This document shows positions 25,880 through 37,645 of a DNA stretch of 64,000 bases, piece by piece. Below the pieces are notes generated by a model, which made no database searches, was not told where the DNA came from, and was given only the letters and a program-made list of their open reading frames with translations. Origin of the DNA: Lachnospiraceae bacterium (GTDB taxonomy: Bacteria > Bacillota > Clostridia > Lachnospirales > Lachnospiraceae); NCBI GenBank assembly GCA_021770785.1, contig JAETQH010000004.1:1-64000 (forward strand), given 5' to 3'. Positions within the stretch are counted from its first letter, which is position 1. The number at the start of each line of letters is the position of its first letter. The position numbers were made by a program, and so were the translations under genes.

Positions 25880-26566
25880 TTACTGCAGAGCCTCTGCAAA
25901 GGCTTTGGTAATCAACTGTGGTCTTGTGATAATAGATCCCACTACCACACTGTACGCACCCAAATCAATCACTCGTCTCGCCTTTTCCGGGGTGTTAATA
26001 TTTCCCTCGGCGATAATCAGATGCTTTGCGTTTGCAACAATCGTCCTTAAAATCTCAAAATCGTTTGCTTCAATCCTGTCATTCTTGCTTTGTTCCGTAT
26101 ACCCCACCATAGTAGTACCGATAAAATCAAAACCAAGCTCATCCGCATGAAGCGCTTCATCTACGGTAGAACAATCCGCCATCAACAACTGGTCGGGATA
26201 CTTCTCTTTAATCTGATAGAAAAAATCATCTATGGTAAGTCCACCCGGTCTTCTGGCAATCGTAGCATCCACTGCAATAATCTCCGGTTTTACCTCCATC
26301 AGTTCCTCAATCTCCCGCAACGTTGGTGTGATATAAACTTTGCTTCCTTCATAGTCACGTTTCACGATACCGATGATTGGCAGATTCACTTGAGACTGTA
26401 TCTCCCGTATATCTTCTTTGGTGTTGGCACGGATACCGAAAGCTCCTCCCTCTTTTGCTGCCAATGCCATTCTTCCCATGATAAAAGAAGAATGTAATGG
26501 TTCATGCGGAAGTGCCTGACAAGATACAATTAATTTTCCTTTTAACTGTTCAACTTTCTGTTTCAT
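25880..26566 (-). CDS. nanE: ManNAc-6-phosphate 2-epimerase
   Basis: This 228-residue TIM-barrel enzyme converts ManNAc-6-phosphate to GlcNAc-6-phosphate. Recognisable stretches are GKLIVSCQALPHEPLHSS near the start, the catalytic lysine in IGIVKRDYEGS, VDATIARRPGG, and the phosphate-binding AYSVVVGSIITRPQ near the C terminus. I chose the ATG at 26566 because AAAGGGGGG lies 8 nt upstream; the GTG at 26575 would overlap that site. It is the first gene of the nanE-nanA operon. Confidence 0.93.
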   Translation of the reverse strand: MKQKVEQLKGKLIVSCQALPHEPLHSSFIMGRMALAAKEGGAFGIRANTKEDIREIQSQVNLPIIGIVKRDYEGSKVYITPTLREIEELMEVKPEIIAVDATIARRPGGLTIDDFFYQIKEKYPDQLLMADCSTVDEALHADELGFDFIGTTMVGYTEQSKNDRIEANDFEILRTIVANAKHLIIAEGNINTPEKARRVIDLGAYSVVVGSIITRPQLITKAFAEALQ

Positions 26567-26590
26567 CTTCACCACCCCCCTTTACTTGTC

Positions 26591-26618
26591 ATTATACCTG
26601 TTTCAAAAATATTTTCAA
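26591..26618 (-). promoter_or_regulatory. Promoter of nanE-nanA
   Basis: On the minus strand TTGAAA (26613-26618) and TATAAT (26591-26596) are spaced by 16 nt, about 25 nt before the nanE start. TTTCA and TGAAA half-sites surround it and could bind the RpiR regulator. Confidence 0.6.
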
Positions 26619-26632
26619 TATTTTATTTTTTT

Positions 26633-26662
26633 TTGAAAGTACTTTTACGTTTTTGGTATAAT
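26633..26662 (+). promoter_or_regulatory. Divergent plus-strand promoter
   Basis: TTGAAA (26633-26638) and TATAAT (26657-26662) are spaced by 18 nt. No plus-strand gene follows; transcription would run into the structured segment and stop at the terminator at 26857, giving an RNA of about 225 nt. Confidence 0.5.
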
Positions 26663-26749
26663 ATTACTATAATCAATACATCTTTTTAACATTTTTGTAC
26701 AAAATGCCGACTACTCTTCCTATTTTTCCTTCCTCTTGTTATAATTTTC

Positions 26750-26856
26750 GCAGTAGAGTGTATTCCCTAACCGATCGAGTAGGGAAGATGCTTCTTCCCC
26801 ACTCGTCGCGCCGGGCGCATGCTGCGATAGCAATGAATTTCCTTTGGCGCCCGTGT
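26750..26856. ncRNA. Candidate structured non-coding RNA between nanK and nanE
   Basis: There is no ORF here, but strong secondary structure. CGAGT-A-GGGAAGA and TCTTCCC-C-ACTCG pair around a TGCT loop (26776-26805). CGGGCGC (26812-26818) pairs with GCGCCCG (26847-26853), enclosing a small TGCT/AGCA stem. TTCCCTA and TAGGGAA offer an alternative pairing. The one mismatch in the first stem is A-C on the plus strand but becomes a U-G wobble on the minus strand, so a minus-strand RNA is slightly favoured. I do not recognise the family; a plus-strand sRNA ending at the adjacent terminator is the alternative. Confidence 0.45.
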
Positions 26857-26897
26857 GCATAAAAAATAGACTGTCAATGACAGTCTATTTTTTATGC
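26857..26897. terminator. Perfect palindromic terminator after nanK
   Basis: The arms 26857-26876 and 26878-26897 are exact reverse complements, 20 nt each. They contain six A and six T residues, so the structure ends transcription on both strands. It stops the nanQ-nanK transcript and possibly the plus-strand RNA from 26662. Confidence 0.85.
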
Positions 26898-26913
26898 GAT
26901 TAGGAAATCGTAC

Positions 26914-27804
26914 TCATTTTCTCTCCTGATATACTCTCAGTGCTTCTCTTGCCACTCCTAGCATTCCCGCTTTATTCCCTAGCTCTGCCTGCAAAATCTC
27001 CACATTAGCAAAAGAACTCATGATTTCCGCCTTTAATCTCGTGCGTACTCTGTCGATGACATAGGACTGTTCCATGATTCCGCCCCCCAGGATGATAAGT
27101 GCCGGATTAAAAATATGTACCAGCGTAGTAAGTCCGAATACGATCTCTCCTATCCACTGTTCCACCGGAATCTGTATCCCCGGCTCATCTAAACGTGCAA
27201 AAATCTCCCTGCCATTCTTTATCTCCGGATATTCCCGTTTCACCAACTGTACCAGCGCCGTTGTTGAGGCGTACCGCTCATAGCAGCCGCTAAAAATATC
27301 CTCCTTTGGTCTTCTCGCATCCGGATGTGTAACAATTGCCCCAAACTCTCCGGCAGAATACCCGGCACCGGAATATATCCGGCCATCCATGACGATTGCT
27401 CCGCCCACACCCGTACCGTAGGTCAAACACAGAAAATCCTTATGTCCCTTTCCGGCGCCATAATATCCCTCTCCGATTGCTGCGCTGTTCACATCATTCT
27501 CAACAGCAACCGGAACGGAAAATTCTTTCTCAATGATTTCCCGTATTCTGGTTCCCGTATAACCCGGAATATTTTCATTGGCATACAGAATCGTACCCTC
27601 ACCGGAATCTACCTGTCCCGCCGTACTGATCCCTACTGCCTGAAAGTTCTGATATCCCTTAAGGATTCCCGTCACGGTCTCCATAACATGGGCTCCGCCA
27701 AGCTTCGCGTTCGTATCTGTTTCTCGTATATCCGTAATCCGGTCATCTTCCCAAATGCCGGATTTAATAGATGTACCTCCTATATCAACTACCGCTATCC
27801 TCAT
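26914..27804 (-). CDS. nanK: N-acetylmannosamine kinase, ROK family
   Basis: This 296-residue sugar kinase phosphorylates ManNAc at O6, between the NanA and NanE steps. The ATP motif VVDIGGTSIKSGIW lies at the N terminus. The ROK core VENDVNSAAIGEGYYG and LCLTYGTGVGGAIV follows, then the adenosine motif ALIILGGGIMEQS. The family's CxCGxxGC zinc motif is not obvious (IFSGCYERYAS is present instead), which is common in shorter ROK kinases. I prefer the ATG at 27804, which starts right at the ATP motif. An ATG at 27834 adds ten residues and has a weak ribosome binding site. It follows nanQ closely. Confidence 0.88.
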   Translation of the reverse strand: MRIAVVDIGGTSIKSGIWEDDRITDIRETDTNAKLGGAHVMETVTGILKGYQNFQAVGISTAGQVDSGEGTILYANENIPGYTGTRIREIIEKEFSVPVAVENDVNSAAIGEGYYGAGKGHKDFLCLTYGTGVGGAIVMDGRIYSGAGYSAGEFGAIVTHPDARRPKEDIFSGCYERYASTTALVQLVKREYPEIKNGREIFARLDEPGIQIPVEQWIGEIVFGLTTLVHIFNPALIILGGGIMEQSYVIDRVRTRLKAEIMSSFANVEILQAELGNKAGMLGVAREALRVYQERK

Positions 27805-27843
27805 ATCGTAACCATACCTTTCCAGAAACTTCATATAAATCTT

Positions 27844-28296
27844 TTATCTATGTACCTTCACCACCGCTTTGCGTATCTCGGCGGCCACCTCATTTACCGC
27901 ACCTCCCGGCTGATGTGGTTCCCCCGGCTCACAGATTGTAAAACGTCCCGGAGACAGACGGCAGCTTCCCTCACAAATACAGTGTCCGAATCCGATGTCC
28001 CTCTGCCGGTCATATTCCTGCGTGATCTCCCGATATTCCGTCCCAAAACGAACCTCTTCCATTCCCACCAGGTCAATCTGAATATCGTAATATTCCTCGT
28101 GAAACTCATATTCCCGCTCCGCATCCGGATTGGTGACAGCCTGCATGACATTGATGAATACCCTATCCCCATCTATCACGGTCTTTCCTTCCGGCAGACC
28201 GCCAAGATCCGTGCCGGACAGATATTTCAAAGCCGTGTCAAGATTCGGATTCATACCAAGATAACGTTTGGCATTTTCTATTTTATCAAATATCAT
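27844..28296 (-). CDS. nanQ: YhcH/NanQ-family sialic acid anomerase
   Basis: This 150-residue beta-sandwich protein belongs to the YhcH/YjgK/YiaL family. NanQ members open or interconvert sialic acid anomers so that NanA can use them. The metal-site motifs are visible as EFHEEYYDIQIDLVG (about 65-80) and a C-terminal EPHQPGG. GAGAGGGGGAGAAAT precedes the ATG. It is the first gene of the nanQ-nanK unit. Confidence 0.88.
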   Translation of the reverse strand: MIFDKIENAKRYLGMNPNLDTALKYLSGTDLGGLPEGKTVIDGDRVFINVMQAVTNPDAEREYEFHEEYYDIQIDLVGMEEVRFGTEYREITQEYDRQRDIGFGHCICEGSCRLSPGRFTICEPGEPHQPGGAVNEVAAEIRKAVVKVHR

Positions 28297-28451
28297 ATTT
28301 CTCCCCCTCTCTTGTTTTCTTTATAAAATAGCAGATAACAATTGTCAAGACAAATAAACGAAATTGAAAATACATTCTGTTTTTTCTACTCCCAGTCGGA
28401 TCGGTGGGCGGGATAAGTCAATCGTAGATTACAATTAGTGTAGCAATCAGC

Positions 28452-28488
28452 AAAAAAGGCTGCCAGACCCAAATCCAACAACCTTTTT
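28452..28488 (-). terminator. Terminator of the atp operon
   Basis: On the minus strand AAAGGTTG pairs with CAGCCTTT (one G-U pair) around a 15-nt loop and is followed by a T-run. It lies 12 bp after the atpC stop codon. Confidence 0.7.
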
Positions 28489-28500
28489 CCTCATAAATCT

Positions 28501-28911
28501 TTATTTCGCAATGTCAATCCGCACCAGAGCCTTGCGCAGTGCAAACTCCGCACGTTTTACATCGATTGCCTCTGTCTTATTGGCAAGCCGTTCTTCCGCA
28601 CGCTTTAACGCCGCCTCCGCACGTCCCTTGTCAATTTCATCCGGCCATTCCGCAATTTCTGCAAGAAGCGTCACCTTTTCCGGCAGAATTTCTGCAAAAC
28701 CGGAATGAACCGCTGCGATAATATCCTCTTCCCCCTCCTTGTGAATCTTCACAATACCGGGTGCGAGAACTGTGGTGAGCGGTATATGCTTTTTGTATAC
28801 ACCAATCTCACCGGATGCAGTGGTAAATTCAATCATATCACCTTCCCCGGTGTAAAAAATACGGTCCGGCGTGATAATCTCTATTTTAAAAATCTTACTC
28901 TCATCTGCCAT
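28501..28911 (-). CDS. atpC: ATP synthase F1 subunit epsilon
   Basis: This 136-residue epsilon subunit couples the central stalk to the c ring and can inhibit ATP hydrolysis. The N-terminal beta-sandwich (FKIEIITPDRIFYTGEGDMIE) and C-terminal helical hairpin (DKGRAEAALKRAEERLAN) are typical. I chose the ATG at 28911, spaced 6 nt from GGAGG; the ATG at 28917 touches that site. It is the last gene of the operon and is separated from atpD by three hairpins. Confidence 0.95.
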   Translation of the reverse strand: MADESKIFKIEIITPDRIFYTGEGDMIEFTTASGEIGVYKKHIPLTTVLAPGIVKIHKEGEEDIIAAVHSGFAEILPEKVTLLAEIAEWPDEIDKGRAEAALKRAEERLANKTEAIDVKRAEFALRKALVRIDIAK

Positions 28912-28949
28912 ACGCATCCTCCATTTTCTGCTAATACCCTTCGTGCCTC

Positions 28950-29029
28950 AGAAGTTTGCTGCTTTTGCAAACTTCTAATGAACTGACACCCTCTGGTGGC
29001 AGTTTTATAGCAAACGCCTTCGGCGTTTG
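28950..29029. other. Three intercistronic hairpins between atpD and atpC
   Basis: Stems are AGAAGTTTGC/GCAAACTTCT (28950-28976), AACTGACACC/GGTGGCAGTT (28981-29004) and CAAACGCC/GGCGTTTG (29011-29029). The last begins directly after the atpD stop codon. None has a long T-run, so they look like mRNA processing or stability elements rather than terminators. Confidence 0.7.
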
Positions 29030-29030
29030 A

Positions 29031-30422
<1,392 letters not shown>

Positions 30423-30488
30423 TTATTTCTCCTTGTTTTTATTTTTCTACTACTGGCTGCTCCCAGAAACACAGATTATACTGCTTAT

Positions 30489-31355
30489 CTAGGAGATAGC
30501 AGAAGCTCCGGCGATAATCTCCGTCAGCTCCTGTGTAATAGAGCCTTGACGTGCTCTGTTATATTTCAGTGTCAAATCACTTATCATTTCTTCTGCATTG
30601 CTGGTGGCAGAATCCATTGCCTGCATTCTCGCACCATTCTCACTGGCAACCGCCTCGACAAGCGCTCCGTAGAATAAACTGGTGACATATTTGGGGATAA
30701 TCATGTCAAGGGCTTCTTCCTCATTGGGCTCATAATTCATCAGCACATTAGCGGAAGCTGCGCCTTTCTCCATATCCGCCTCGTCAATCTCCACCGGAAG
30801 AAGCTTAATTAAGGTCGGCTCGTGGCTTACCGTATTTTTGAAATGAGTATATGCAAGATAAATCTCACTGATTTCTCCCTCAGTATATTCCTCCAAAATC
30901 TTTTTGCAAAGAACAGATGCATCCTCATATGACGGTGATTCTATAATTCCCGAGGCATCCTCCTTGATTACATATCCCCTGCGTTCTAATGCTTCGCGTC
31001 CTTTGCTTCCGATTGTGTAGATTTCCGCATTTTCTTTGGAAAAATCTCCACTTGCCATCACCAGTTTTGTAATGTTCGAGTTATAACCACCGGCAAGACC
31101 ACGGTTAGATGTAATGACAACCACAGCCTTTTTATCGGCCTCCCCCTTTGTTAAATATGGGTGGTCGATGCTGCCGGATTTTGCCAGCATGGAGGATACG
31201 GTCTGATACATATAATTCGTATATGGATTCGTCTGTTCCGCCTTGCCTTTGGCTTTCTGCAGTTTTACGGTAGAAACAAGCTTCATGGCTTTTGTGATTT
31301 GCTGCGTACTCTGTATGCTGCCTTTTCTTCTCTTTATGTCCCTCATGGACGCCAT
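30489..31355 (-). CDS. atpG: ATP synthase F1 subunit gamma
   Basis: This 288-residue central-stalk subunit rotates inside the alpha3-beta3 ring. The conserved N-terminal helix starts MASMRDIKRRKGSIQSTQQI, TSNRGLAGGYN follows near residue 90, and the C-terminal helix ends YNRARQGSITQELTEIIAGA, all family signatures. AGGCGGTG lies upstream of the ATG. It lies between atpA and atpD. Confidence 0.97.
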   Translation of the reverse strand: MASMRDIKRRKGSIQSTQQITKAMKLVSTVKLQKAKGKAEQTNPYTNYMYQTVSSMLAKSGSIDHPYLTKGEADKKAVVVITSNRGLAGGYNSNITKLVMASGDFSKENAEIYTIGSKGREALERRGYVIKEDASGIIESPSYEDASVLCKKILEEYTEGEISEIYLAYTHFKNTVSHEPTLIKLLPVEIDEADMEKGAASANVLMNYEPNEEEALDMIIPKYVTSLFYGALVEAVASENGARMQAMDSATSNAEEMISDLTLKYNRARQGSITQELTEIIAGASAIS

Positions 31356-31384
31356 AATTTAAGCACCGCCTTTCTACCGGATTT

Positions 31385-33443
<2,059 letters not shown>

Positions 33444-33456
<13 letters not shown>

Positions 33457-33968
33457 GTCGAATCACCCATTTCTTTCAATGTCTCTTCCACCAGCGTTTC
33501 CTGTATGGTTGCGTCAATGTTGGCAGCCACGACTTTTGCAGCCATCATGGAAGCAACGGTAATCATTTCCTGTTTTACCTCATCCATTGCACGTTTCTTT
33601 GAAAGCTCTGCTTCCTCGTTGGCATTCTGGATGATACGAGCAGCCTCTTCCTTGGCTTCGCCCTCAATACGTGATGCGTTCATCTGCGCTTTCTTGCGGG
33701 CTTCGCTTAAAATCTGTTCTGCTTCTTTATCAATATCCTTCAGCTTCGCTTCATACTCTGCCTTCAACGCTGCGGCATCTTTCTTGTCATCCTCTGCGGA
33801 TTTGATGTCGTTTGCAATGCCTTCCTGCCTGCTTTTTAACATATTTCGCACCGGATTAAACAGCAAATATGACAACGCCAGGAATAAGAAAAATACGGCA
33901 ATCGCCAGCAGTATGGTATCCTGTAAAAGCTGGGCATCCAGATTAAACAGTCTTGTCATTTCCTCCAA
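33444..33968 (-). CDS. atpF: ATP synthase F0 subunit b
   Basis: This 174-residue stator subunit has one N-terminal membrane helix (LLAIAVFFLFLALSYLLF, about 20-38) and a long charged coiled coil that runs up to subunit delta. Translation probably starts at TTG 33968 with AAAGGAGG 7 nt upstream. An ATG three codons later has GGAGG too close for good initiation. A long leader with three hairpins separates it from atpE. Confidence 0.93.
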
Positions 33969-34006
33969 GGTTTGGCCTCCTTTCCGTCTTTATTATTTGA
34001 ATGGAC

Positions 34007-34112
34007 GAACGCCGCTTTTTGCGTTCTTCTAAAGCTTCAGGCTCTTCCACTTTCATGCGTGGGGAGAACACTGTTTTTGTGTTCTCTTAAAGCATCAGGC
34101 TCCGCCTGATGC
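34007..34112. other. Three intercistronic hairpins between atpE and atpF
   Basis: Stems are GCATCAGGC/GCCTGATGC (34092-34112), GAGAACAC/GTGTTCTC (34064-34086) and GAACGC/GCGTTC (34007-34026). The first starts 3 bp after the atpE stop codon. They may stabilise the atpE message, which is needed in excess because the c ring holds many copies. Confidence 0.7.
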
Positions 34113-34115
34113 GAT

Positions 34116-34382
<267 letters not shown>

Positions 34383-34514
34383 CTAAAAATGTTTTCCCTT
34401 TCGGGGCTTTTCTCCCGTCCCTGCCGTTTCCCGGCACATAGGACAATTGGGGTGTAAATTTTGCTTTTCCTAAAGGGCACCCTGCACCTTGGAAAATCTT
34501 TTCACACATTCTTC

Positions 34515-35252
34515 CTATTCCGCATCGTAATTCTGACCAATATAGGTCATGGTCAGCATACAGAATACATAGGTCTGAATTGCTCCTGAGAACAAATCAA
34601 AGTATGCGTGAAGCGCTGCCGGCCAGATAATAGCTATCTTGCTGAGCAGCCCGTAAACTAGCGCCATCATAACCGTTCCTGACAATACGTTTGCAAACAA
34701 ACGTAAGGATAAAGAAATGGGGACTGCAATCTCACTGATTACGTTAATCGGGAACCAGATTGGCAGCCACGGTGGTAATGGTGAACACATATCCTTCCAA
34801 ATCTGTTTCAGCGGTATGTTCTTAAACTGCGTGATATGGATTAAGAAGAATGTAATAAGACCAAGTGCTAATGTTGTGCCGTAATCGGCAGTTGGCGGTC
34901 TTAAACCAAACAAGCCGGAAATATTACTCATCAGAATAAATATGAAGATTGTGCTGATATAGTTCACAAACTTCGGTCCGGCAACTTTTCCCATGGTTCC
35001 CATGACAACTCCGTCGAGCTTCTCAACAATTAGCTCAATTACATTTTGAAAACCATCGGGCACTTCGGTTGCGTGCTTCATCTTGCGGTTGGCTGCAATG
35101 GCAAATACCAGCAGTACCAGCATTACGATGAGGATGCACACGTGTGATGTTGTAATCCAGAGCGTCTGACCAAAGAGTTCATAGGAAAATATCCCATGTA
35201 TCATAAAGTCAATGTTATCCGCGCCAGACTCCATCAAAATTGCGTTACTCAC
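34515..35252 (-). CDS. atpB: ATP synthase F0 subunit a
   Basis: This 245-residue stator channel subunit has about five to six membrane helices. The essential arginine lies in ISLSLRLFANVLSGTVM (about residue 178), facing the c-ring glutamate. I chose the GTG at 35252 because GGAGGTGAAATT lies just upstream; an ATG at 35306 would overlap the preceding gene deeply. It precedes atpE by 144 bp. Confidence 0.94.
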   Translation of the reverse strand: MSNAILMESGADNIDFMIHGIFSYELFGQTLWITTSHVCILIVMLVLLVFAIAANRKMKHATEVPDGFQNVIELIVEKLDGVVMGTMGKVAGPKFVNYISTIFIFILMSNISGLFGLRPPTADYGTTLALGLITFFLIHITQFKNIPLKQIWKDMCSPLPPWLPIWFPINVISEIAVPISLSLRLFANVLSGTVMMALVYGLLSKIAIIWPAALHAYFDLFSGAIQTYVFCMLTMTYIGQNYDAE

Positions 35253-35265
35253 AATTTCACCTCCT

Positions 35266-35700
35266 TCAAGCAGAGTGACTATTTTCACTGTCCGAAGACA
35301 CATCACCTCTTCCTTGTAGTTTTCCTATTGCTTTATGAATGAAAGGCTGTAAGTATGCAGATACTTTTAAGCCTAACACACCGATAAATGCGGTAAATAA
35401 ATTACCTAAATTCCACTTCATCATTACAAAAAACACAATCACCACCACCACATACCGCAGCACGGATTTTGCAATGATCTTTGCCTGGGCATGGGATGCA
35501 CCATAGGTATCCACAGAATCCTGCAGCACCACGGCAATGTTGACTGCCATTCCGCAGGCAAGAAGGATGCCGATAAGGAGCCCCGTAGTGTAGCGCAGTT
35601 TGTCCTCCACAAACCACACGCCGATAAGCTCCACTGCTATTCCATATAAAATAATTCCCAGAACCAACCCCGGCAATGCGTCATTTAATCTTCTTAACAT
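35266..35700 (-). CDS. ATP synthase subunit I-like membrane protein
   Basis: This 144-residue protein has four hydrophobic segments (LVLGIILYGIAVELIGVW, TTGLLIGILLACGMAVNIAVVL, VLRYVVVVIVFFVMM, LFTAFIGVLGLKVSAYLQPF) and a charged tail. Length, topology and position between an AtpZ-like gene and atpB fit the AtpI/subunit I group, which assists c-ring assembly or Mg2+ supply. Sequence identity in this group is low, so the name rests mostly on context. CAGGGAAG precedes the ATG at 35700. It overlaps the upstream gene by 20 bp. Confidence 0.75.
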   Translation of the reverse strand: MLRRLNDALPGLVLGIILYGIAVELIGVWFVEDKLRYTTGLLIGILLACGMAVNIAVVLQDSVDTYGASHAQAKIIAKSVLRYVVVVIVFFVMMKWNLGNLFTAFIGVLGLKVSAYLQPFIHKAIGKLQGRGDVSSDSENSHSA

Positions 35701-35920
35701 CTTCCCTGTCCTGTCCGTAAATTTTTTTTGCCATCTTGAAAATGTTCGTAAATCCGGCAAGCGCCCCTACCATAAAAAGAGGAACTGTGATGACAGGGAT
35801 ATCATATCTTTTCCCCAGCCAGACTCCTAACATGGTACACATGAAAATCGGAACAATCATATTTAACCCGAATTGCAAAATCAAAGTCAGGCATTGGAAC
35901 ACTTTTCGGTTCTTCTCCAT
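35681..35920 (-). CDS. AtpZ-like F0F1 ATPase accessory membrane protein
   Basis: This 79-residue protein has two membrane helices. The glycine-rich second helix (VPLFMVGALAGFTNIFKMAKKIYG) and short basic tail match the AtpZ/gene-1 family found at the start of atp operons. It is the first gene of the operon. GACGAGGTGTAACAG precedes the ATG. Its exact role is unsettled in the family. Confidence 0.8.
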   Translation of the reverse strand: MEKNRKVFQCLTLILQFGLNMIVPIFMCTMLGVWLGKRYDIPVITVPLFMVGALAGFTNIFKMAKKIYGQDREDVKKIK

Positions 35921-35984
35921 CTGTTACACCTCGTCTGGTACTTTATTACCAACGTTTCCTAAAGCAAAAAGCACCACATTTATT

Positions 35985-36012
35985 ATTATAACATTTTTCC
36001 TCTTTTTGTCCA
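35985..36012 (-). promoter_or_regulatory. Promoter of the atp operon
   Basis: On the minus strand TGGACA (36007-36012) and TATAAT (35985-35990) are spaced by 16 nt, about 65 nt before the first atp gene. The -35 box touches the comEB stop codon region. Confidence 0.6.
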
Positions 36013-36014
36013 CG

Positions 36015-36500
36015 TTATAATATTATTTCAATTTTTCGGTTGCTGTGTTCATACCGCTGCAAAGTCACTCCTGCCGCCCTAAGCATTCTCTTAGATGCAA
36101 TCACCGCCGGTGTCCCGTCGTATTTATCACTGTCATAGACAATTCTGCGGATTCCTGACTGGATAATTGCCTTGGCACACTCATTGCAGGGAAACAGCGT
36201 CACATACATGGTAGCGCCCTCTAAACTGCCGCCCCGGTAGTTTAAAATGGCATTAAGTTCACTGTGGGTGGTATAAAAATATTTATTTTCCAGAGGCTCA
36301 CCCTCCCGATCCCACGGAAATTCATCATCAGAGCACCCAATGGGAAACCCATTGTAGCCCATGGAAAGAATTTTATGGTCCTCGCTTACAATGCAGGCAC
36401 CCACCTGAGTGTTCGGGTCCTTAGAACGCAGCGCCGAGAGGCTGGCAACTCCCATAAAATACTCATTCCAGCTAATGTAATCCTGTCTCTTTCCGCTCAT
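36015..36500 (-). CDS. comEB: dCMP deaminase, ComEB-like
   Basis: This 161-residue zinc deaminase converts dCMP to dUMP for thymidylate synthesis. Zinc ligands and the catalytic glutamate are in THSELNAILNY (His and Glu) and LFPCNECAKAII (two Cys). An extra N-terminal histidine/cysteine cluster seen in some ComEB proteins is absent. It lies between upp and the atp promoter. It is also called deoxycytidylate deaminase; a competence role is not implied. Confidence 0.9.
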   Translation of the reverse strand: MSGKRQDYISWNEYFMGVASLSALRSKDPNTQVGACIVSEDHKILSMGYNGFPIGCSDDEFPWDREGEPLENKYFYTTHSELNAILNYRGGSLEGATMYVTLFPCNECAKAIIQSGIRRIVYDSDKYDGTPAVIASKRMLRAAGVTLQRYEHSNRKIEIIL

Positions 36501-36526
36501 GTCCGTATTCCTGCCTTTCCCCGTTT

Positions 36527-37156
36527 TTATTTTGTACCGAAAATACGGTCTCCCGCATCGCCAAGCCCCGGCACAATATAGCCGTGCTCATTGAGGTGGT
36601 CATCTAACGCCCCAATATAAACGTCTACGTCCGGGTGCACCTCCTGCATTTTCTTCACACCTTCCGGCGCTGCAATAATGCACATCAGGCGAATATTTTT
36701 TACCCCTTTATCCTTTAACAGCTGGATAGCTGCCGCAGAAGATCCTCCGGTGGCAAGCATGGGGTCCACCACAAAAACTTCCCGGTTAGCACAGTCCTCC
36801 GGCAGTTTGCAGTAATATTCCACCGGCTGTAATGTCTCCGGGTCACGATATAAACCGATATGCCCCACCTTTGCTGCCGGAATCATGGTAAGCATACCGT
36901 CCACCATGCCGAGTCCCGCACGCAAAATCGGCACAACCGCTAATTTTTTTCCCTTTAATTCCTTTACCGTGGTTGTGCAGATAGGGGTGCTAATTTCCAC
37001 ATCGGACAGCTTTAAATCTCTTGTGGCTTCATAGCACATCAGCATGGCAATCTCGCTGACTAAGGTTCTGAAATCCTTAGAGCCTGTTTCCTCCCGGCGG
37101 ATAATGCCGATTTTATGTTGTATCAACGGGTGGTCCATCACAACTATTTTTCCCAT
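36527..37156 (-). CDS. upp: Uracil phosphoribosyltransferase
   Basis: This 209-residue salvage enzyme makes UMP from uracil and PRPP. The PRPP loop is [20 protein letters not shown] (about 127-146). The uracil-binding C-terminal segment is [18 protein letters not shown]. The length is exactly standard. Its start overlaps the preceding phosphatase-like gene by 13 bp. Confidence 0.96.
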   Translation of the reverse strand: MGKIVVMDHPLIQHKIGIIRREETGSKDFRTLVSEIAMLMCYEATRDLKLSDVEISTPICTTTVKELKGKKLAVVPILRAGLGMVDGMLTMIPAAKVGHIGLYRDPETLQPVEYYCKLPEDCANREVFVVDPMLATGGSSAAAIQLLKDKGVKNIRLMCIIAAPEGVKKMQEVHPDVDVYIGALDDHLNEHGYIVPGLGDAGDRIFGTK

Positions 37157-37632
37157 GTTTCCTCTTCCTTTCTATCTTCTGTCTCGTTTAACAGTGCCGC
37201 CAGCTTGCGTATGGTCTTGCGCATAGTCTCATAACACAAGCCGTAGGACTGCAGTGTCCCCCCATAAGGGTCTAATATCTCCAGCTCATCTCCGGTAAGA
37301 TCTGTCAGCACATATACATCGGCGGGATTTGCATTCTCGTATTTTTCCAGTACTTTGTCCCGCTGGCTCTGCTCCATCACAAGAACTAAGGTATGATCCC
37401 CAAAATCCTCTTCCGTCAGCTGCGTTGACCTGTATGTTTCCATACTAATGCCGTTGCTAATCATCACCGCCTCCGCCTTCTGGTTTAACGGCTCCGGAAA
37501 CAACACCACCAGTCCCCTGGCTTCTATTTCCACCGGATGTTTTAATGTCTGTTCCTTTAAAATTCCTGCTGCCATGGGCGCACGGCAAGTGCCGCTCTGC
37601 GCCACAAACAGTACTCTGTCATATTGTTTCAT
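37144..37632 (-). CDS. Low-molecular-weight phosphatase-like protein lacking the catalytic cysteine (YwlE position)
   Basis: This 162-residue LMW-PTP fold protein lies where ywlE, an arginine phosphatase gene, is normally found. The family P-loop is C-x5-R-S (FVCTGNTCRSPMAE in Bacillus YwlE). Here it reads [14 protein letters not shown], so the nucleophile cysteine is alanine and the serine after arginine is also alanine. The second loop cysteine, the arginine and the DPYGG acid loop remain. It may be a binding protein or inactive relic. GAGGGGTTTCG precedes the ATG at 37632. It lies between tsaC and upp. Confidence 0.85.
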   Translation of the reverse strand: MKQYDRVLFVAQSGTCRAPMAAGILKEQTLKHPVEIEARGLVVLFPEPLNQKAEAVMISNGISMETYRSTQLTEEDFGDHTLVLVMEQSQRDKVLEKYENANPADVYVLTDLTGDELEILDPYGGTLQSYGLCYETMRKTIRKLAALLNETEDRKEEETWEK

Positions 37633-37645
37633 CGAAACCCCTCTC

